The notes: generated by a model not told the origin, from the letters alone. A stretch of DNA of 64,000 bases from DASYRM01 sp036004405 (GCA_036004405.1 DASYRM010000038.1:19472-83471), one strand, 5' to 3'. Counted from the first letter of the stretch, positions 32,592 through 41,384 are shown. Program-made: numbers and translations.

Positions 32592-33563
32592 ATGCCGCGT
32601 GCGGCCCTTCGATTGACAACGGCGCTCCTGGTGCTCGCGGCGGCTCCGTCCACGGAGCAACGGCACCTCGCATCGCCAGAGGGCCATACGATGATCGTGA
32701 TCGATGGGCCCGTCTCGGTGCGCATGGGCTCGCCGATCGGCGAAGCCGGACGCCAACCCGCGTCCGATGCGGCAGCCGAACCCCAGCACACCGTGGCGAT
32801 TCCGCGCTCTTTTGCCATCTCGGCCACGGAAGTCACCATCTCGCAGTTCCGGCGATTTCTCGACGCCACTCCGGCAGTGAAGAGCGGCTATCGGTTCGAC
32901 GACGCGCCCACGCGCATGGCGGACGTGCTCAGCCGATTCAGCCCCGAGGATGATGGGCCCGCAATCGCGATGACCTGGTACGAAGCCGCGATGTACTGCA
33001 ACTGGCTCAGCGCCCGCGAACAGTTGCCACCGTCTGAATGGGTCTATCCGGCAGGCGTCCTGCGTCACGGCTTCCAGCTGCCAGCCAACTACCTGCAACG
33101 CCGCGGCTACCGGCTGCCAACCGAGCCCGAGTGGGAATTCGCCGCTCGAGCGGGCACCTCCGCGGCGCGATTCTTCGGCGAGTCTGAGGCGGCGCTCGGC
33201 CAATATGCGTGGTTCGCGCGGCATCCGCCTCGCACCAAGAGCGCCCCGGTCGATCCATCCGATCCGCAGCGCACGCAGCGCGTGGCGTCGCTGAAGCCGA
33301 ATCCTCTGGGCCTGTTCGACATCTACGGAAACGTGTGGGAGTGGACGCAAGATCGGGTCGAGCGCTTTCAGACGCCGGACGTGCGCGAGGATCGTGAAGA
33401 CGCGGTGCTGCGCGTATCGGACGGCGATGCCCGCACGAGGCGCGGGGGCGCGTTCCCCTATGGGGCCGCCTTCGCGCGATCCGCCGCGCGCGGGCCAGTC
33501 ACCAGCTTGCCGACGAACCGCCGCGACAATCTCGGCTTCAGGGTCGCAAGAACCATTCGCTGA
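32592..33563 (+). CDS. Formylglycine-generating-enzyme-like (SUMF1-fold) protein without catalytic Cys
   Basis: 323 residues. A signal-like start (MPRAALRLTTALLVLAAAPS) precedes an FGE-sulfatase domain: VRMGSPIGEAGRQPASDAAAEPQHTVAIPRSFAISATEVTISQFRRF, MTWYEAAMYCNWLS, GYRLPTEPEWEFAARAG, NPLGLFDIYGNVWEWTQD and a final RRGGAFPYGAAFARSAARGP...NLGFRVAR. In true formylglycine-generating enzymes two cysteines lie in that last segment; none is present here, so it is probably a binding protein. A single Cys lies in AMYCNW. It is placed after the DUF1592/DUF1552 pair but separated by a repeat. Confidence 0.85.
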   Translation: MPRAALRLTTALLVLAAAPSTEQRHLASPEGHTMIVIDGPVSVRMGSPIGEAGRQPASDAAAEPQHTVAIPRSFAISATEVTISQFRRFLDATPAVKSGYRFDDAPTRMADVLSRFSPEDDGPAIAMTWYEAAMYCNWLSAREQLPPSEWVYPAGVLRHGFQLPANYLQRRGYRLPTEPEWEFAARAGTSAARFFGESEAALGQYAWFARHPPRTKSAPVDPSDPQRTQRVASLKPNPLGLFDIYGNVWEWTQDRVERFQTPDVREDREDAVLRVSDGDARTRRGGAFPYGAAFARSAARGPVTSLPTNRRDNLGFRVARTIR

Positions 33564-33711
33564 GCTCTGCCTTCAAGCTCATCGCCGCTGCGCGTAAGCG
33601 ATGTGCGCGGCTCGTCGATCCACGAAGCGAGTCGCGCGAAATCATTCGAGAAATACACGCGCGGAGCGGTACGCCGGTTGCTCAATCGGTGGCTTTCACA
33701 AGGAGCCACCG

Positions 33712-34101
33712 TTGAACACTCTCGAACAGGACCATTCAATCTCGCGCCGTGAGTTCACTCGCGAATGGGTGCTGGCGATGCTCGCCGGCGCTGCGATTAC
33801 GATCACCGGCTGCGGCGACAGCGACAGCCCTACCGCGCCGTCACAAGGCGGAGGCGGAGGCTCGACCACGCAGGACGTCAGCGGCACGGTGAGCGCCAAC
33901 CATGGCCATATCGCCACGGTCACAAGTGTCCAAATCACCGCCGGAGCGGCGATCGCCAACCTCGACATCATGGGGACTGCGACGCACCCGCACACGATCT
34001 CGCTGACCGCAGGTCAGGTGCAGCAGATCGGCAGCCGGCAGCAGGTCGCGGTGACGTCGACCACCGACGCCGGCCATCAGCACACGGTGACGTTCAACTG
34101 A
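33712..34101 (+). CDS. His-rich lipoprotein with Tat-like signal
   Basis: 129 residues from a TTG at 33712, chosen because AAGGAG lies six bases upstream and no ATG gives the complete signal. SRREFTREWVLAMLAGAAITITGC combines a twin-arginine pattern with a lipobox, so it is probably a Tat-exported lipoprotein. A Gly/Ser/Thr linker (SQGGGGGSTTQ) follows, then a small beta-domain with spaced histidines: HGHIATV, ATHPHTISL and DAGHQHTVTFN. The arrangement could bind copper or another metal. No known family recognised. A group of palindromic repeats begins two bases after the stop. Confidence 0.7.
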   Translation: MNTLEQDHSISRREFTREWVLAMLAGAAITITGCGDSDSPTAPSQGGGGGSTTQDVSGTVSANHGHIATVTSVQITAGAAIANLDIMGTATHPHTISLTAGQVQQIGSRQQVAVTSTTDAGHQHTVTFN

Positions 34102-34103
34102 AA

Positions 34104-34212
34104 GACGGGCCACCTGAAGGTGGCCCCTACGATGGTCGACGGACGGGCCGCCTGAAGGCGGCCCCTACGACGGACGGGCTGAAGACGGGCCACCTCAAGG
34201 TGGCCCCTACGG
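34104..34212 (-). repeat. Array of three directly repeated palindromes
   Basis: Three minus-oriented copies at 34104-34132, 34143-34171 and 34184-34212, about 40 bp apart, alternate arm types (CCACC, CCGCC, CCACC). A partial copy (GACGGGCTGAAG, 34173-34184) lies before the third. They separate the convergent His-rich lipoprotein and PDLSG-W genes. Confidence 0.85.
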
Positions 34213-34230
34213 CAGTGGCCCCCGCGACGG

Positions 34231-35067
34231 CTATTTGCCGCGTGAGCGGATCATCCGCTGGTACGAGTTCTCGCCTTCGAGGCAAAACTCGTCCACCAGC
34301 TCGGTATCGGGCTCGATGTCCTGCGCCAGCTTCACAGTGAACGGCTTGGTGTAGTTCTTGGGGTCGTCGATCGTCAGCTCGATCTCGAGCGTCCCAAAGC
34401 TGGGGCGGCGGATGCGCTCTGTCATCTTACCGACGTCGCTCATCGGGCTGCCCCAGGTGTCGATCCACAGGTCGTCGCGGAAGCCGCGTGTCTCGACGAC
34501 CAGGGTGTCGCCTTCCCAATGGCCGACCGAATAGCCGTTCCACGTCGGGTTCATGTCCTGCGGGAACGGACGGCCGTCGATGAAGATCTGCCGGTACATC
34601 GCGTTCACTTCGTAGAGTAGTACCAGCAGCTTCGGGCTGTGGATCGACTTGGTGAGGTGCGGCAGCGTCCACGCCCGCGGCGGGTTGTCGGGCAGGCAGC
34701 GCACGTGGGGATCGTCGCGGCTGTCGTCGGCATGGCGCGCGGCGACGAGCTTCGCCACTTCGGGCTTGTAGGGCAGGCTGCCGCCGGGGAGATTCCGTCC
34801 GAGGTTGCCGCCCAGCGGCGAGCCGCCGATCTCGACCCCGCAATTGATGAACGGTCCGCCTCGGCCGCGGCACCGGTTCGGATCGGCGGCGTGCCAGAGA
34901 CCGGAGAGGTCGGGGTGGCCGTCGGCCAACCGCGGCACCGGCGCGTTGCGATTGAGCGTGCCGTCCGCGTTCCGCGGCAGGCCATCGGTCGGGTACTTGA
35001 TCCACTGGCCCGACGTGAGCGCCGGCGCCAGGACGATGGTGACGAGAATCAGACCAAACCGCCGCAT
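34231..35067 (-). CDS. Secreted protein of the PDLSG-W family, copy 2
   Basis: 278 residues; GGAGGGG is two to seven bases before the ATG. A signal peptide (MRRFGLILVTIVLAPALTSG) precedes QWIKYPTDGLPRNADGTLNRNAPVPRLADGHPDLSGLWH, then YRQIFIDGRPFPQDMNPTWNGYSVGHWEGDTLVVETRGFRDDLWID and RIRRPSFGTLEIELTIDDPKNYTKPFTVKL. It is homologous over its full length to the gene at 23015. A cysteine-containing loop (PNRCRGRGGPFINCG) is specific to this copy. Its 5' end is flanked by two palindromic repeats. Periplasmic, function unknown. Confidence 0.72.
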   Translation of the reverse strand: MRRFGLILVTIVLAPALTSGQWIKYPTDGLPRNADGTLNRNAPVPRLADGHPDLSGLWHAADPNRCRGRGGPFINCGVEIGGSPLGGNLGRNLPGGSLPYKPEVAKLVAARHADDSRDDPHVRCLPDNPPRAWTLPHLTKSIHSPKLLVLLYEVNAMYRQIFIDGRPFPQDMNPTWNGYSVGHWEGDTLVVETRGFRDDLWIDTWGSPMSDVGKMTERIRRPSFGTLEIELTIDDPKNYTKPFTVKLAQDIEPDTELVDEFCLEGENSYQRMIRSRGK

Positions 35068-35076
35068 GTCCCCTCC

Positions 35077-35140
35077 ACGGGCCGCCTGAAGGCGGCCCCC
35101 ACGTACCTACCTACGGGCCGCCTGAAGGCGGCCCCCACGA
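35077..35140 (-). repeat. Two directly repeated palindromes
   Basis: Two copies (35077-35108 and 35112-35140) share identical GGGCCGCCTGAAGGCGGCCC cores and CCCCACG right flanks. They lie between the MetE-like gene and the PDLSG-W gene, both read on the minus strand, just before the latter's ribosome site in the opposite sense. Confidence 0.85.
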
Positions 35141-35154
35141 CGGCCCTCACGTAC

Positions 35155-36381
35155 CTACGCCCCCCAGAGCTCGCGCGTTGCCAGGGCGGCGCCCTCCGCG
35201 AGCGCGCGCAGCTTGGCCCACTGGATCGAGGGGTGCACGCGGCGGATGTAGGCGCCCTGGGCGAATCCGCAGTCGGTGCCGCCCATGACGCGCTCGCGCC
35301 CAACGACCTTCGCCAGGCGCGTCAGTCGCTGAGCCACAAGCTCGGGGTGCTCGACGATGTTGGTGTGGTGCGTGACGACGCCGGGCACGAGCACCTTGTC
35401 GTCGGGCAGTGTCACCGTCTCCCACAGCTTCCACTCGTGCTCGTGCCGTGGGTTGCCCTGCTCGATCAAGTAGTAACGCGCCGGCACCTGCAGCACGAAG
35501 TCGACGACCTCCGCCAGCGGCGGATCGAATGCGTGCGGACCGTGCCAGCTCCCCCAGCACACGTGATAGCGCACCCGCTCCGGCGGAATGCCGCGGAGCG
35601 CGTGCTTCAAGGCGTCGATACGCAGCTGCGCCCAGCACCGGTAGTCGGCCACCGAGCCGCCGCGCGAGAGGATCGAGTCGTACTCGTGCACGAGCACGGC
35701 GTCGTCCACCTGCAGGAAGAGCCCGGACTCGGCGATTGCCGTGTACTCGACATGCAGCGCATCGGCGAGCGCGAACACGAGCTCGTCGTCCGTCTTGTAG
35801 TACTCGTTGTTCAGCCAGTATGTGCTGGCCGGTGCGACCACCGGCAGGAAGCCGGCGGTCGCCGAGGTGCCGGCAAGCGCCGCCTTCAGCCGGTTGATAT
35901 CGCGCTGCAGCAGCGCCTGTCCGTCATAGGTAATCGGCCCGGTGCAGGTCCACACTTCCGGTCCCGTCGGCGTCACGCCGCGGCGCGCACGCACGCCCTT
36001 CTCGCCAATGAACGACACACGGTTGATGCGTGCGGCGAGCACCGCATCGTCCTCGGCGTAGAACTCGGGAAACTGCTGGCGGTCGCGGCTCGGCGGCATG
36101 AACGAGGCGCCGGGCTTCTGCGCCTTCACCTCGAGCCCGCTCAGACGTTCGTAGAGATATGAGATCCAGTTGACCTTGCCCACCTCGCCGTCGCTCACCA
36201 CGTCGATGCCCGCGGCGGTCTGCTGGTGCACGAGCTCGGCGACCGCGTGCGTCAGCGTGGCGTCGCGCGCCGTGTCGTCGATCTCGCCGCCGCGCTCGAT
36301 CTCGTCGAGATAGGCCAGCACTTCCGGCGGACGAATCAGGCTCCCAACGTGCGTGGTGAGAATGCGATCGACAGTCGGCAT
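35155..36381 (-). CDS. Cobalamin-independent methionine synthase-like protein
   Basis: 408 residues from the ATG at 36381 (MPTVDRILTTHVGSLIRPPEVL); no ribosome site is clear. It matches the C-terminal catalytic half of MetE, a TIM barrel: DVVSDGEVGKVNWISYLYERL near the N-terminus, zinc ligands His-x-Cys in RVRYHVCWGSWHG and the distal Cys in GGTDCGFAQG. Stand-alone MetE-C-like proteins often act on other methyl or thiol substrates, such as methylated xenobiotics or epoxyalkane:CoM adducts. It is next to a Bcr/CflA-type transporter and a flavin monooxygenase-like gene on the same strand (10-bp gap), so a role in a degradation pathway is more likely than methionine synthesis. Confidence 0.85.
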   Translation of the reverse strand: MPTVDRILTTHVGSLIRPPEVLAYLDEIERGGEIDDTARDATLTHAVAELVHQQTAAGIDVVSDGEVGKVNWISYLYERLSGLEVKAQKPGASFMPPSRDRQQFPEFYAEDDAVLAARINRVSFIGEKGVRARRGVTPTGPEVWTCTGPITYDGQALLQRDINRLKAALAGTSATAGFLPVVAPASTYWLNNEYYKTDDELVFALADALHVEYTAIAESGLFLQVDDAVLVHEYDSILSRGGSVADYRCWAQLRIDALKHALRGIPPERVRYHVCWGSWHGPHAFDPPLAEVVDFVLQVPARYYLIEQGNPRHEHEWKLWETVTLPDDKVLVPGVVTHHTNIVEHPELVAQRLTRLAKVVGRERVMGGTDCGFAQGAYIRRVHPSIQWAKLRALAEGAALATRELWGA

Positions 36382-36391
36382 ACGGCAGTTT

Positions 36392-37645
36392 CTATGGCAG
36401 CTCGGCGTCCGGTGCAAGCACCGCGGCGGCCGGCCTGGCGTGGCCGGCCTCGGCCCACCACGCCGCGCCCATCGAGCACAGACTCAGGACGGCAAAGCCG
36501 ACCACGAGCGGCAACACGGTGCCGTTATAGCTCTGGCCGATGAGGGTGCCCAGCGTCAGCGAGATCAGCATCGAGGTGGCGCCCACGACCGCCGACCCGG
36601 TGCCGGCAATCGCCCCGAGCGGCTGCATCGCCAGCGTGGTGAGGTTCCCGAACAACAGCCCGATGCCGAAGAACGACACCATGAAATACGCCATCAGCAG
36701 CAGGAGCGGCGGGCGTCCGCCAGCCAGCGCGGCGATGCCGGCGAACGCAACCGAGATGGCGAAGATGCCCCACAGCGACCACTGCGACAGGTGGCGCATC
36801 CCGTAACGGAGCACCAGCTTGGCGTTGGTCAACGACGCGCCGCCGATGGCGACAGCCAGCAGAGAGAAGTAGAGCGGGAACCGCGCGCCGAGCGCGTACA
36901 GCTCCTGGAGGATCTGCTGCGCCGAGGTCAGGTAGCCGAGGAAGGCGCCGAACACGAACCCCGCCGCGATGGTGTAGCCGACGCTCACGCGGTTGGTCAC
37001 CACCTGACGCGCCGCTTCGGCAAGACGCCGCAGCGAGAACGGAATCCGCCGCGAAGCGGGCAGCGTTTCCTCCTGCCGCAGGCCGAACCAGATCGACGTG
37101 ATCAGACCCATCACCAGGTAGACCACGAAAATCGAGCGCCAGCCGAACACCTCGAGCAGCGCCTGGCCGATTGCGGGCGCGATGATCGGCGCGAGGATGA
37201 AGACCGCGGTGACGAGCGACATCACGCGCGCCATCTCGCGCCCCTCGAAGCGGTCGCGCACGAGCGCGATGGTGATCGTCCGCGGCCCGGCCACGCCAAT
37301 GCCCTGCAGCAGCCGCCCGGCGAGCATCATCGGAAAGGTCTGCGAGAGCAACGCCAGCGAACACCCCACGGTGAAGACGATGAGCCCCATGAACGCGGCG
37401 GGCTTCCGCCCGGCGGCGTCGGAGAGGGGACCGTAGAAGAATTGCCCGACGCCGAACCCGAGGAACAGCAGCGACACCACGAGCTGGTTGTCGTTGGCGC
37501 GCGCCACGCCGAGCGCGGTACCGATGGCCGGCAGCGACGGCAGCACCATGTCGATCGAGAGCGCCACCAGCGCCGTCAGCGTCGCCATGAGCGCGACGAA
37601 CTCGCCGAAGCCCGTCGCACGACCGGAGGCTGCGCCGTCCGTCAC
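36392..37645 (-). CDS. Bcr/CflA-type MFS transporter
   Basis: 417 residues from a GTG at 37645 that overlaps the TGA of the gene upstream (GTGA). Twelve predicted transmembrane helices; the signature SIDMVLPSLPAIGTALGVA, FYGPLSDAAGRKPAAFMGL and GRLLQGIGVAGPRTITIALVRDRF is that of drug:H+ antiporter family 12-TMS members. Such proteins export drugs or metabolites. Translational coupling to the flavin monooxygenase-like gene suggests export of its substrate or product. It ends ten bases before the MetE-like start, so all three may form an operon. Confidence 0.9.
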   Translation of the reverse strand: MTDGAASGRATGFGEFVALMATLTALVALSIDMVLPSLPAIGTALGVARANDNQLVVSLLFLGFGVGQFFYGPLSDAAGRKPAAFMGLIVFTVGCSLALLSQTFPMMLAGRLLQGIGVAGPRTITIALVRDRFEGREMARVMSLVTAVFILAPIIAPAIGQALLEVFGWRSIFVVYLVMGLITSIWFGLRQEETLPASRRIPFSLRRLAEAARQVVTNRVSVGYTIAAGFVFGAFLGYLTSAQQILQELYALGARFPLYFSLLAVAIGGASLTNAKLVLRYGMRHLSQWSLWGIFAISVAFAGIAALAGGRPPLLLLMAYFMVSFFGIGLLFGNLTTLAMQPLGAIAGTGSAVVGATSMLISLTLGTLIGQSYNGTVLPLVVGFAVLSLCSMGAAWWAEAGHARPAAAVLAPDAELP

Positions 37646-38778
37646 GCCTGGTCCACCAGGTCCAGGAAGAGCCACTTCTTCCCGGCGGCCACGCCGGCGA
37701 GCTCGCGTCCGGTATTGCGGATCACGGGCGGCGCCGACGTGATGTGCTGCGTGCCGGCGTGCATGTCGCGGAACAGCCGCTGCATGGTGCCGGAGCGCAG
37801 CGCAATCGTCCCCGCCGCCGTGTAGGCAAACTCGCACACCTCGTGGCACGACCAGGTGATGTTGGCGAGCGCCAGCCGGAGCAGCGTGTGCTGCCGGACA
37901 GTCAGCGGCGTCCCGGCCTCGGCCGACGCGGTCGCGTCGCTCCAGGCCTCGCGCACGAAGGCCTTGGCGGCCCGGTATTTCCCTTCCGCCTTCGCGTACT
38001 GCTCGTGAAATCCTTCGCTGGTGGCCAGCGTGCCAGTGCGGCCGACGCCGGCCTGCACCTTGGCGGCGAGCTCGTCGAGGATGCGGCGGCCGATGCCAGC
38101 GGCCCAGCTCGAGTGGCACAGGATCGCCAGGCCGATGATCCCGAGCGAATAGAGGTGCCCGCCGCGCCGTGGCGTTTCCGTCGTGGCCGGGTGCGTGAAC
38201 GCCTCGGGCACGAACACGTCGTCGATGCGGTAGTCGATGCTGCCGGTCGCGCGCAGCCCGAGCACGTCCCAGTTGTCGATCAGCGTGGCCTCGCCCACCG
38301 GCAGCACGAAGATGCGCGCCTCGCCGGTGTCGGGCACGACGCCGAGCGTGTGGATGTGCGTGCCGTGCTTGATGCCGGAGGCGAAGTTCCACGACCCCGT
38401 CAGCCGGAACCCGCCGGCGACCGGCGTTGCAGTACCCGGCCGCGTGCCCTGCCCCGCAATCACCGGCAGGCGATCCTTCCCGAACAGCTCCGCCACCGCC
38501 GCCTCGCCCAGATACGCCCCACCGGTGCCGGTGGCGAGGCACGCCGCCATCAGCACCCAGCCGGCCGACGGGTCCGCATACGACACCTGCTCGAGCACGT
38601 CCATCGACGGCAGCGGGCCCAGCTCGAGGCCGCCGCGCAGCGAGCAGGGCACCCACATCCCGAGCAGCCCTTCGCGATGAAACGCTTCCACCACCGGCTC
38701 GGCCAGCTGCCCATCGCGATCGCCGGCTTCCGCACACTCCTTGGCGATGGCCGCCACCGCCTGGGTTCGATTTGTCAT
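37642..38778 (-). CDS. Acyl-CoA-dehydrogenase-fold flavin monooxygenase-like protein
   Basis: 378 residues. The fold is that of acyl-CoA dehydrogenases: an N-terminal helical part (AFHREGLLGMWVPCSLRGGLELG), a middle beta domain (GGFRLTGSWNFASGIKHGTHIH) and a C-terminal helical bundle (AGTIALRSGTMQRLFRDMHAGTQHITSAPPVIRNTGRELAG). The final MHAGTQHI motif in place of the EGT-E-Q motif resembles the group D two-component flavin monooxygenases such as HsaA. They need a separate flavin reductase, which is not in this window. First gene of the minus-strand unit and divergent from the MmgE/PrpD gene. Confidence 0.8.
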   Translation of the reverse strand: MTNRTQAVAAIAKECAEAGDRDGQLAEPVVEAFHREGLLGMWVPCSLRGGLELGPLPSMDVLEQVSYADPSAGWVLMAACLATGTGGAYLGEAAVAELFGKDRLPVIAGQGTRPGTATPVAGGFRLTGSWNFASGIKHGTHIHTLGVVPDTGEARIFVLPVGEATLIDNWDVLGLRATGSIDYRIDDVFVPEAFTHPATTETPRRGGHLYSLGIIGLAILCHSSWAAGIGRRILDELAAKVQAGVGRTGTLATSEGFHEQYAKAEGKYRAAKAFVREAWSDATASAEAGTPLTVRQHTLLRLALANITWSCHEVCEFAYTAAGTIALRSGTMQRLFRDMHAGTQHITSAPPVIRNTGRELAGVAAGKKWLFLDLVDQA

Positions 38779-38808
38779 ATCGCTTCAGTATCCGCGAAAA
38801 CGCCATCG

Positions 38809-38814
38809 TATGAT
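38809..38814 (+). promoter_or_regulatory. -10 element before the MmgE/PrpD gene
   Basis: TATGAT (38809-38814) lies 23 bases before the ATG at 38837, leaving room for the GGGGAG ribosome site. No good -35 was found at the right distance, so the promoter may need an activator. Confidence 0.35.
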
Positions 38815-38836
38815 GGCCCCCCGGGGAGCCAGCAGC

Positions 38837-40201
38837 ATGAGCGTAGGGGTCGGCGACGGCACGGCGATGATGGCGGCCTTCGTGGCGAGCGGCCCGATCG
38901 GACCGCAGGCGCGCGAGCGGGCGGCCGCCGCGTTCGCGGACACGATCGGCGTGATGCTCGCCGGCGCCCGCGAATCGGCCGCGCGCATGGCACAGGCGAT
39001 GGCCGCCGAGGAAGGCACGGGGCCGTGCGGCGTGCCCGGCACCGCCATTCGCACCGGCCCTCAGCTGGCGGCATTTGCCAACGGCGTGGCGGCCCACGCG
39101 CTCGACTACGACGACATGTGCTTCGTGTCGCTCGCGCATCCAAGTTGTGTGCTGGTGCCGGCGGCGCTGGCCGCCGGCGAGCTCACGTCCGCGCGCGCCT
39201 CGCTTCTCCTCGACGCGTATGTCGCCGGCTTCGAGATCGAGTGCCGCCTCGGCGCGGTGATGAACCCGCGGCACTATCACCAGCGCGGCTGGCATTGCAC
39301 GTCGTCGATCGGGACGCTCGGCGCGGCCGCCGCCGCCGCGCGCGTGCTCGGCCTCGATGCGGCACGCGCCCGCCACGCGCTCGGCATCGCGGCGTCGGCC
39401 GCCTGCGGCGTGAAGGAGAACCTGGGCACCATGGTCAAGCCGCTGCACGCAGGGCTGGCGGCCCGCAACGGTGTCATGGCCGCGCAGCTGGCCCAGCGCG
39501 GCTTCACCGCGAGCCTGCAGGCGCTCGACGGCCCGCAGGGCTATCTGGCCGCGATGGACAGCGAGCACCGGTCGCTGGACCCGGCCACGGCCGACCTCGG
39601 CACGCGCTGGGAGATTCTCGAGACCGGGGTCACGGTAAAGCTGTACCCCTCGTGCGCCGCCACGCACCCGCCGCTCGATGCCCTGATCGACCTGCAGCGC
39701 CGCGAGGGCTTCACGCCCGCCGACATCGACGCGATCGACGTGGAGGTGGACTCCATGACGCCACGCCTGCTCATTCATCCTTCACCCGCGGACGGGCTGG
39801 CGGCCAAGTTCAGCATGCCGTTCTGCGCGGCCGCCGCGCTGGTGTACGGGCCCCCCGATCTCGCCACGTTCGACCTGACGCACATCCGGAACCCGGCGGT
39901 ACAGGCCCTGATGCCGCGGGTGACGCTACGCGCCAACCCCGCCTTCGACGCGGCGGCGCCGCTGTCGCAGGCGCGCGTGACCGTGCGGTTGCGCGATGGT
40001 CGCCAGTTCGTCGAGGTGTCCGACGGCGCGCGCGGCTATCCCGGACGTCTCACGGACGGCGAACTGTCGTCGAAGTTCGCCGCGTGCGCGAGCGGCACGC
40101 TGACGGCGGCGGGCGCGGCAGCGGCCTGGGCGGCGCTGCAGGATCTCGGCCGGATGACGGACGTCCGCGACCTCACGGCGACCGTCGCCACCACCGCGTA
40201 G
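38837..40201 (+). CDS. MmgE/PrpD family protein
   Basis: 454 residues from the ATG at 38837 (GGGGAG eight bases upstream); earlier in-frame ATGs overlap the -10 box. The family includes 2-methylcitrate dehydratase, cis-aconitate decarboxylase and other hydratase/lyase enzymes. Visible family motifs: FADTIGVMLAGARESAA, NGVAAHALDYDDM, GRLGAV-type ECRLGAVMNPRHYHQRGWHCTSSIGTLGAAAAAARVLGLD and KLYPSCAATHPPLDALI. It starts an operon with a CoA-transferase and an acyl-CoA dehydrogenase, so it probably processes a branched or dicarboxylic acid. Not PrpD of the methylcitrate cycle, as PrpB/PrpC are absent. Confidence 0.85.
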   Translation: MSVGVGDGTAMMAAFVASGPIGPQARERAAAAFADTIGVMLAGARESAARMAQAMAAEEGTGPCGVPGTAIRTGPQLAAFANGVAAHALDYDDMCFVSLAHPSCVLVPAALAAGELTSARASLLLDAYVAGFEIECRLGAVMNPRHYHQRGWHCTSSIGTLGAAAAAARVLGLDAARARHALGIAASAACGVKENLGTMVKPLHAGLAARNGVMAAQLAQRGFTASLQALDGPQGYLAAMDSEHRSLDPATADLGTRWEILETGVTVKLYPSCAATHPPLDALIDLQRREGFTPADIDAIDVEVDSMTPRLLIHPSPADGLAAKFSMPFCAAAALVYGPPDLATFDLTHIRNPAVQALMPRVTLRANPAFDAAAPLSQARVTVRLRDGRQFVEVSDGARGYPGRLTDGELSSKFAACASGTLTAAGAAAAWAALQDLGRMTDVRDLTATVATTA

Positions 40202-40205
40202 GAAC

Positions 40206-41384
40206 ATGGCCGGACCACTCCAGGGCGTCACCGTCGTGGCCATCGAACAGGCGGTCGCCGGCCCGTTCGCCACCCGCCAGCTGGCCGATCTCGGCGCCCG
40301 CGTGATCAAGATCGAGCGGCCCGACGGCGGCGACTTCGCGCGCGGTTACGACACCACCGTCAAGGGGCTGGCGAGCTGGTTCGTGTGGTTGAACCGGACG
40401 AAGGAGTCGGTGACGCTGGATCTCAAGCGGCCGGAAGCGGCCGACGTGCTCGATCGGCTTCTCCGTGGCGCCGACGTGTTCCTCCAGAATCTGGCGCCTG
40501 GTGCCGTCGATCGCCTTGGACTGTCGGCCGCGGCGCTGCGTAGCCGCTATCCACGCCTCATCGTCTGCAACATCTCCGGCTACGGCACCACGGGACCCTA
40601 CGCCGACAGGAAGGCCTACGACCTGCTGATTCAAAGCGAGGTGGGCCTGCTGTCGATCACCGGCACCGAGGACACGCCCAGCAAGGTCGGCATCTCCATT
40701 GCCGACATCTCGGCCGGCATGTACGCCTATTCCGGCGTTCTCGCCGCGCTGCTGACCCGCGCGCGCACCGGCGACGGCACCGTGCTCGACGTGGCGCTCA
40801 TCGACACGCTCGGCGAGTGGATGACGTATGCCGCCCTCTACACCGAGCACGGCGGCACGCAGCCGCCGCGGACTGGCGCCACCCACGCCACCATCGCGCC
40901 CTATGGCCCGTTTCGCACGCACGATGGCGCGCTCGTCGTGGCGGTCCAGAGCAATCGCGAGTGGGGGCAGTTCTGCGCGCACGTGCTGCAGCAGCCCGCG
41001 CTCGCCGACGACGCGCGTTTCGCGACGAACGCGCTGCGCGTCCACCACCGGGAGGCGCTGACGAGCGCCATCGAAGCCGTCTTCTTGGCGCTGCCGCTGG
41101 CCGAAGTCCTGCGGCGCCTCGAGGGCGCGAACCTCGCCAGCGCGAACGTCAACAGCGTCCGCGAGTACGTACAACATCCGCAGCTGACCCATCGCGACTG
41201 CTGGCGCGAAGTAGGAACGCCCGGCGGACCGATCCGCGCACTCATCCCGCCCGTCCGGATGGAGGGCGTGGAGCCGGTGATGGGCGCAGTGCCGGCGCTC
41301 GGGCAGCACACTCGGGCCGTCCTCGAGGAGCTGGCATTCGACGGTGACACTATCGCCCACTGGGCGCAGAGCGGAGTGATCTAG
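40206..41384 (+). CDS. CaiB/BaiF (class III) CoA-transferase
   Basis: 392 residues. N-terminal GVTVVAIEQAVAGPFATRQLADLGARVIKIERPDGGDFAR and LDLKRPEAADVLDRLLRGADVFLQNLAPGAVDRLGL are typical of family III CoA-transferases. Asp166 in GISIADISAG aligns with the catalytic aspartate that forms the enzyme-bound anhydride/thioester in FRC and CaiB. It activates an acid using CoA from another thioester. It starts four bases after the MmgE/PrpD stop and its own stop shares one base with the next GTG, a tight three-gene operon. Confidence 0.9.
   Translation: MAGPLQGVTVVAIEQAVAGPFATRQLADLGARVIKIERPDGGDFARGYDTTVKGLASWFVWLNRTKESVTLDLKRPEAADVLDRLLRGADVFLQNLAPGAVDRLGLSAAALRSRYPRLIVCNISGYGTTGPYADRKAYDLLIQSEVGLLSITGTEDTPSKVGISIADISAGMYAYSGVLAALLTRARTGDGTVLDVALIDTLGEWMTYAALYTEHGGTQPPRTGATHATIAPYGPFRTHDGALVVAVQSNREWGQFCAHVLQQPALADDARFATNALRVHHREALTSAIEAVFLALPLAEVLRRLEGANLASANVNSVREYVQHPQLTHRDCWREVGTPGGPIRALIPPVRMEGVEPVMGAVPALGQHTRAVLEELAFDGDTIAHWAQSGVI

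Noticed and set aside
32592..33563. Active formylglycine-generating enzyme
   Set aside because: The two catalytic cysteines are absent from the C-terminal segment and no sulfatase gene is nearby.
34104..34212. CRISPR-like array of three repeats
   Set aside because: The repeats are full palindromes with variable arms, spacers are about 10-13 bp, and no cas gene is present. They belong to the dispersed palindrome family.
36392..39778. A 1128-codon open frame on the minus strand
   Set aside because: Only 36392-37645 is a real gene (MFS transporter). The upstream part is an antisense and frame shadow of neighbouring genes.
38837..40201. PrpD of the methylcitrate cycle
   Set aside because: PrpB, PrpC and AcnD are missing; the neighbours are a CoA-transferase and an acyl-CoA dehydrogenase.
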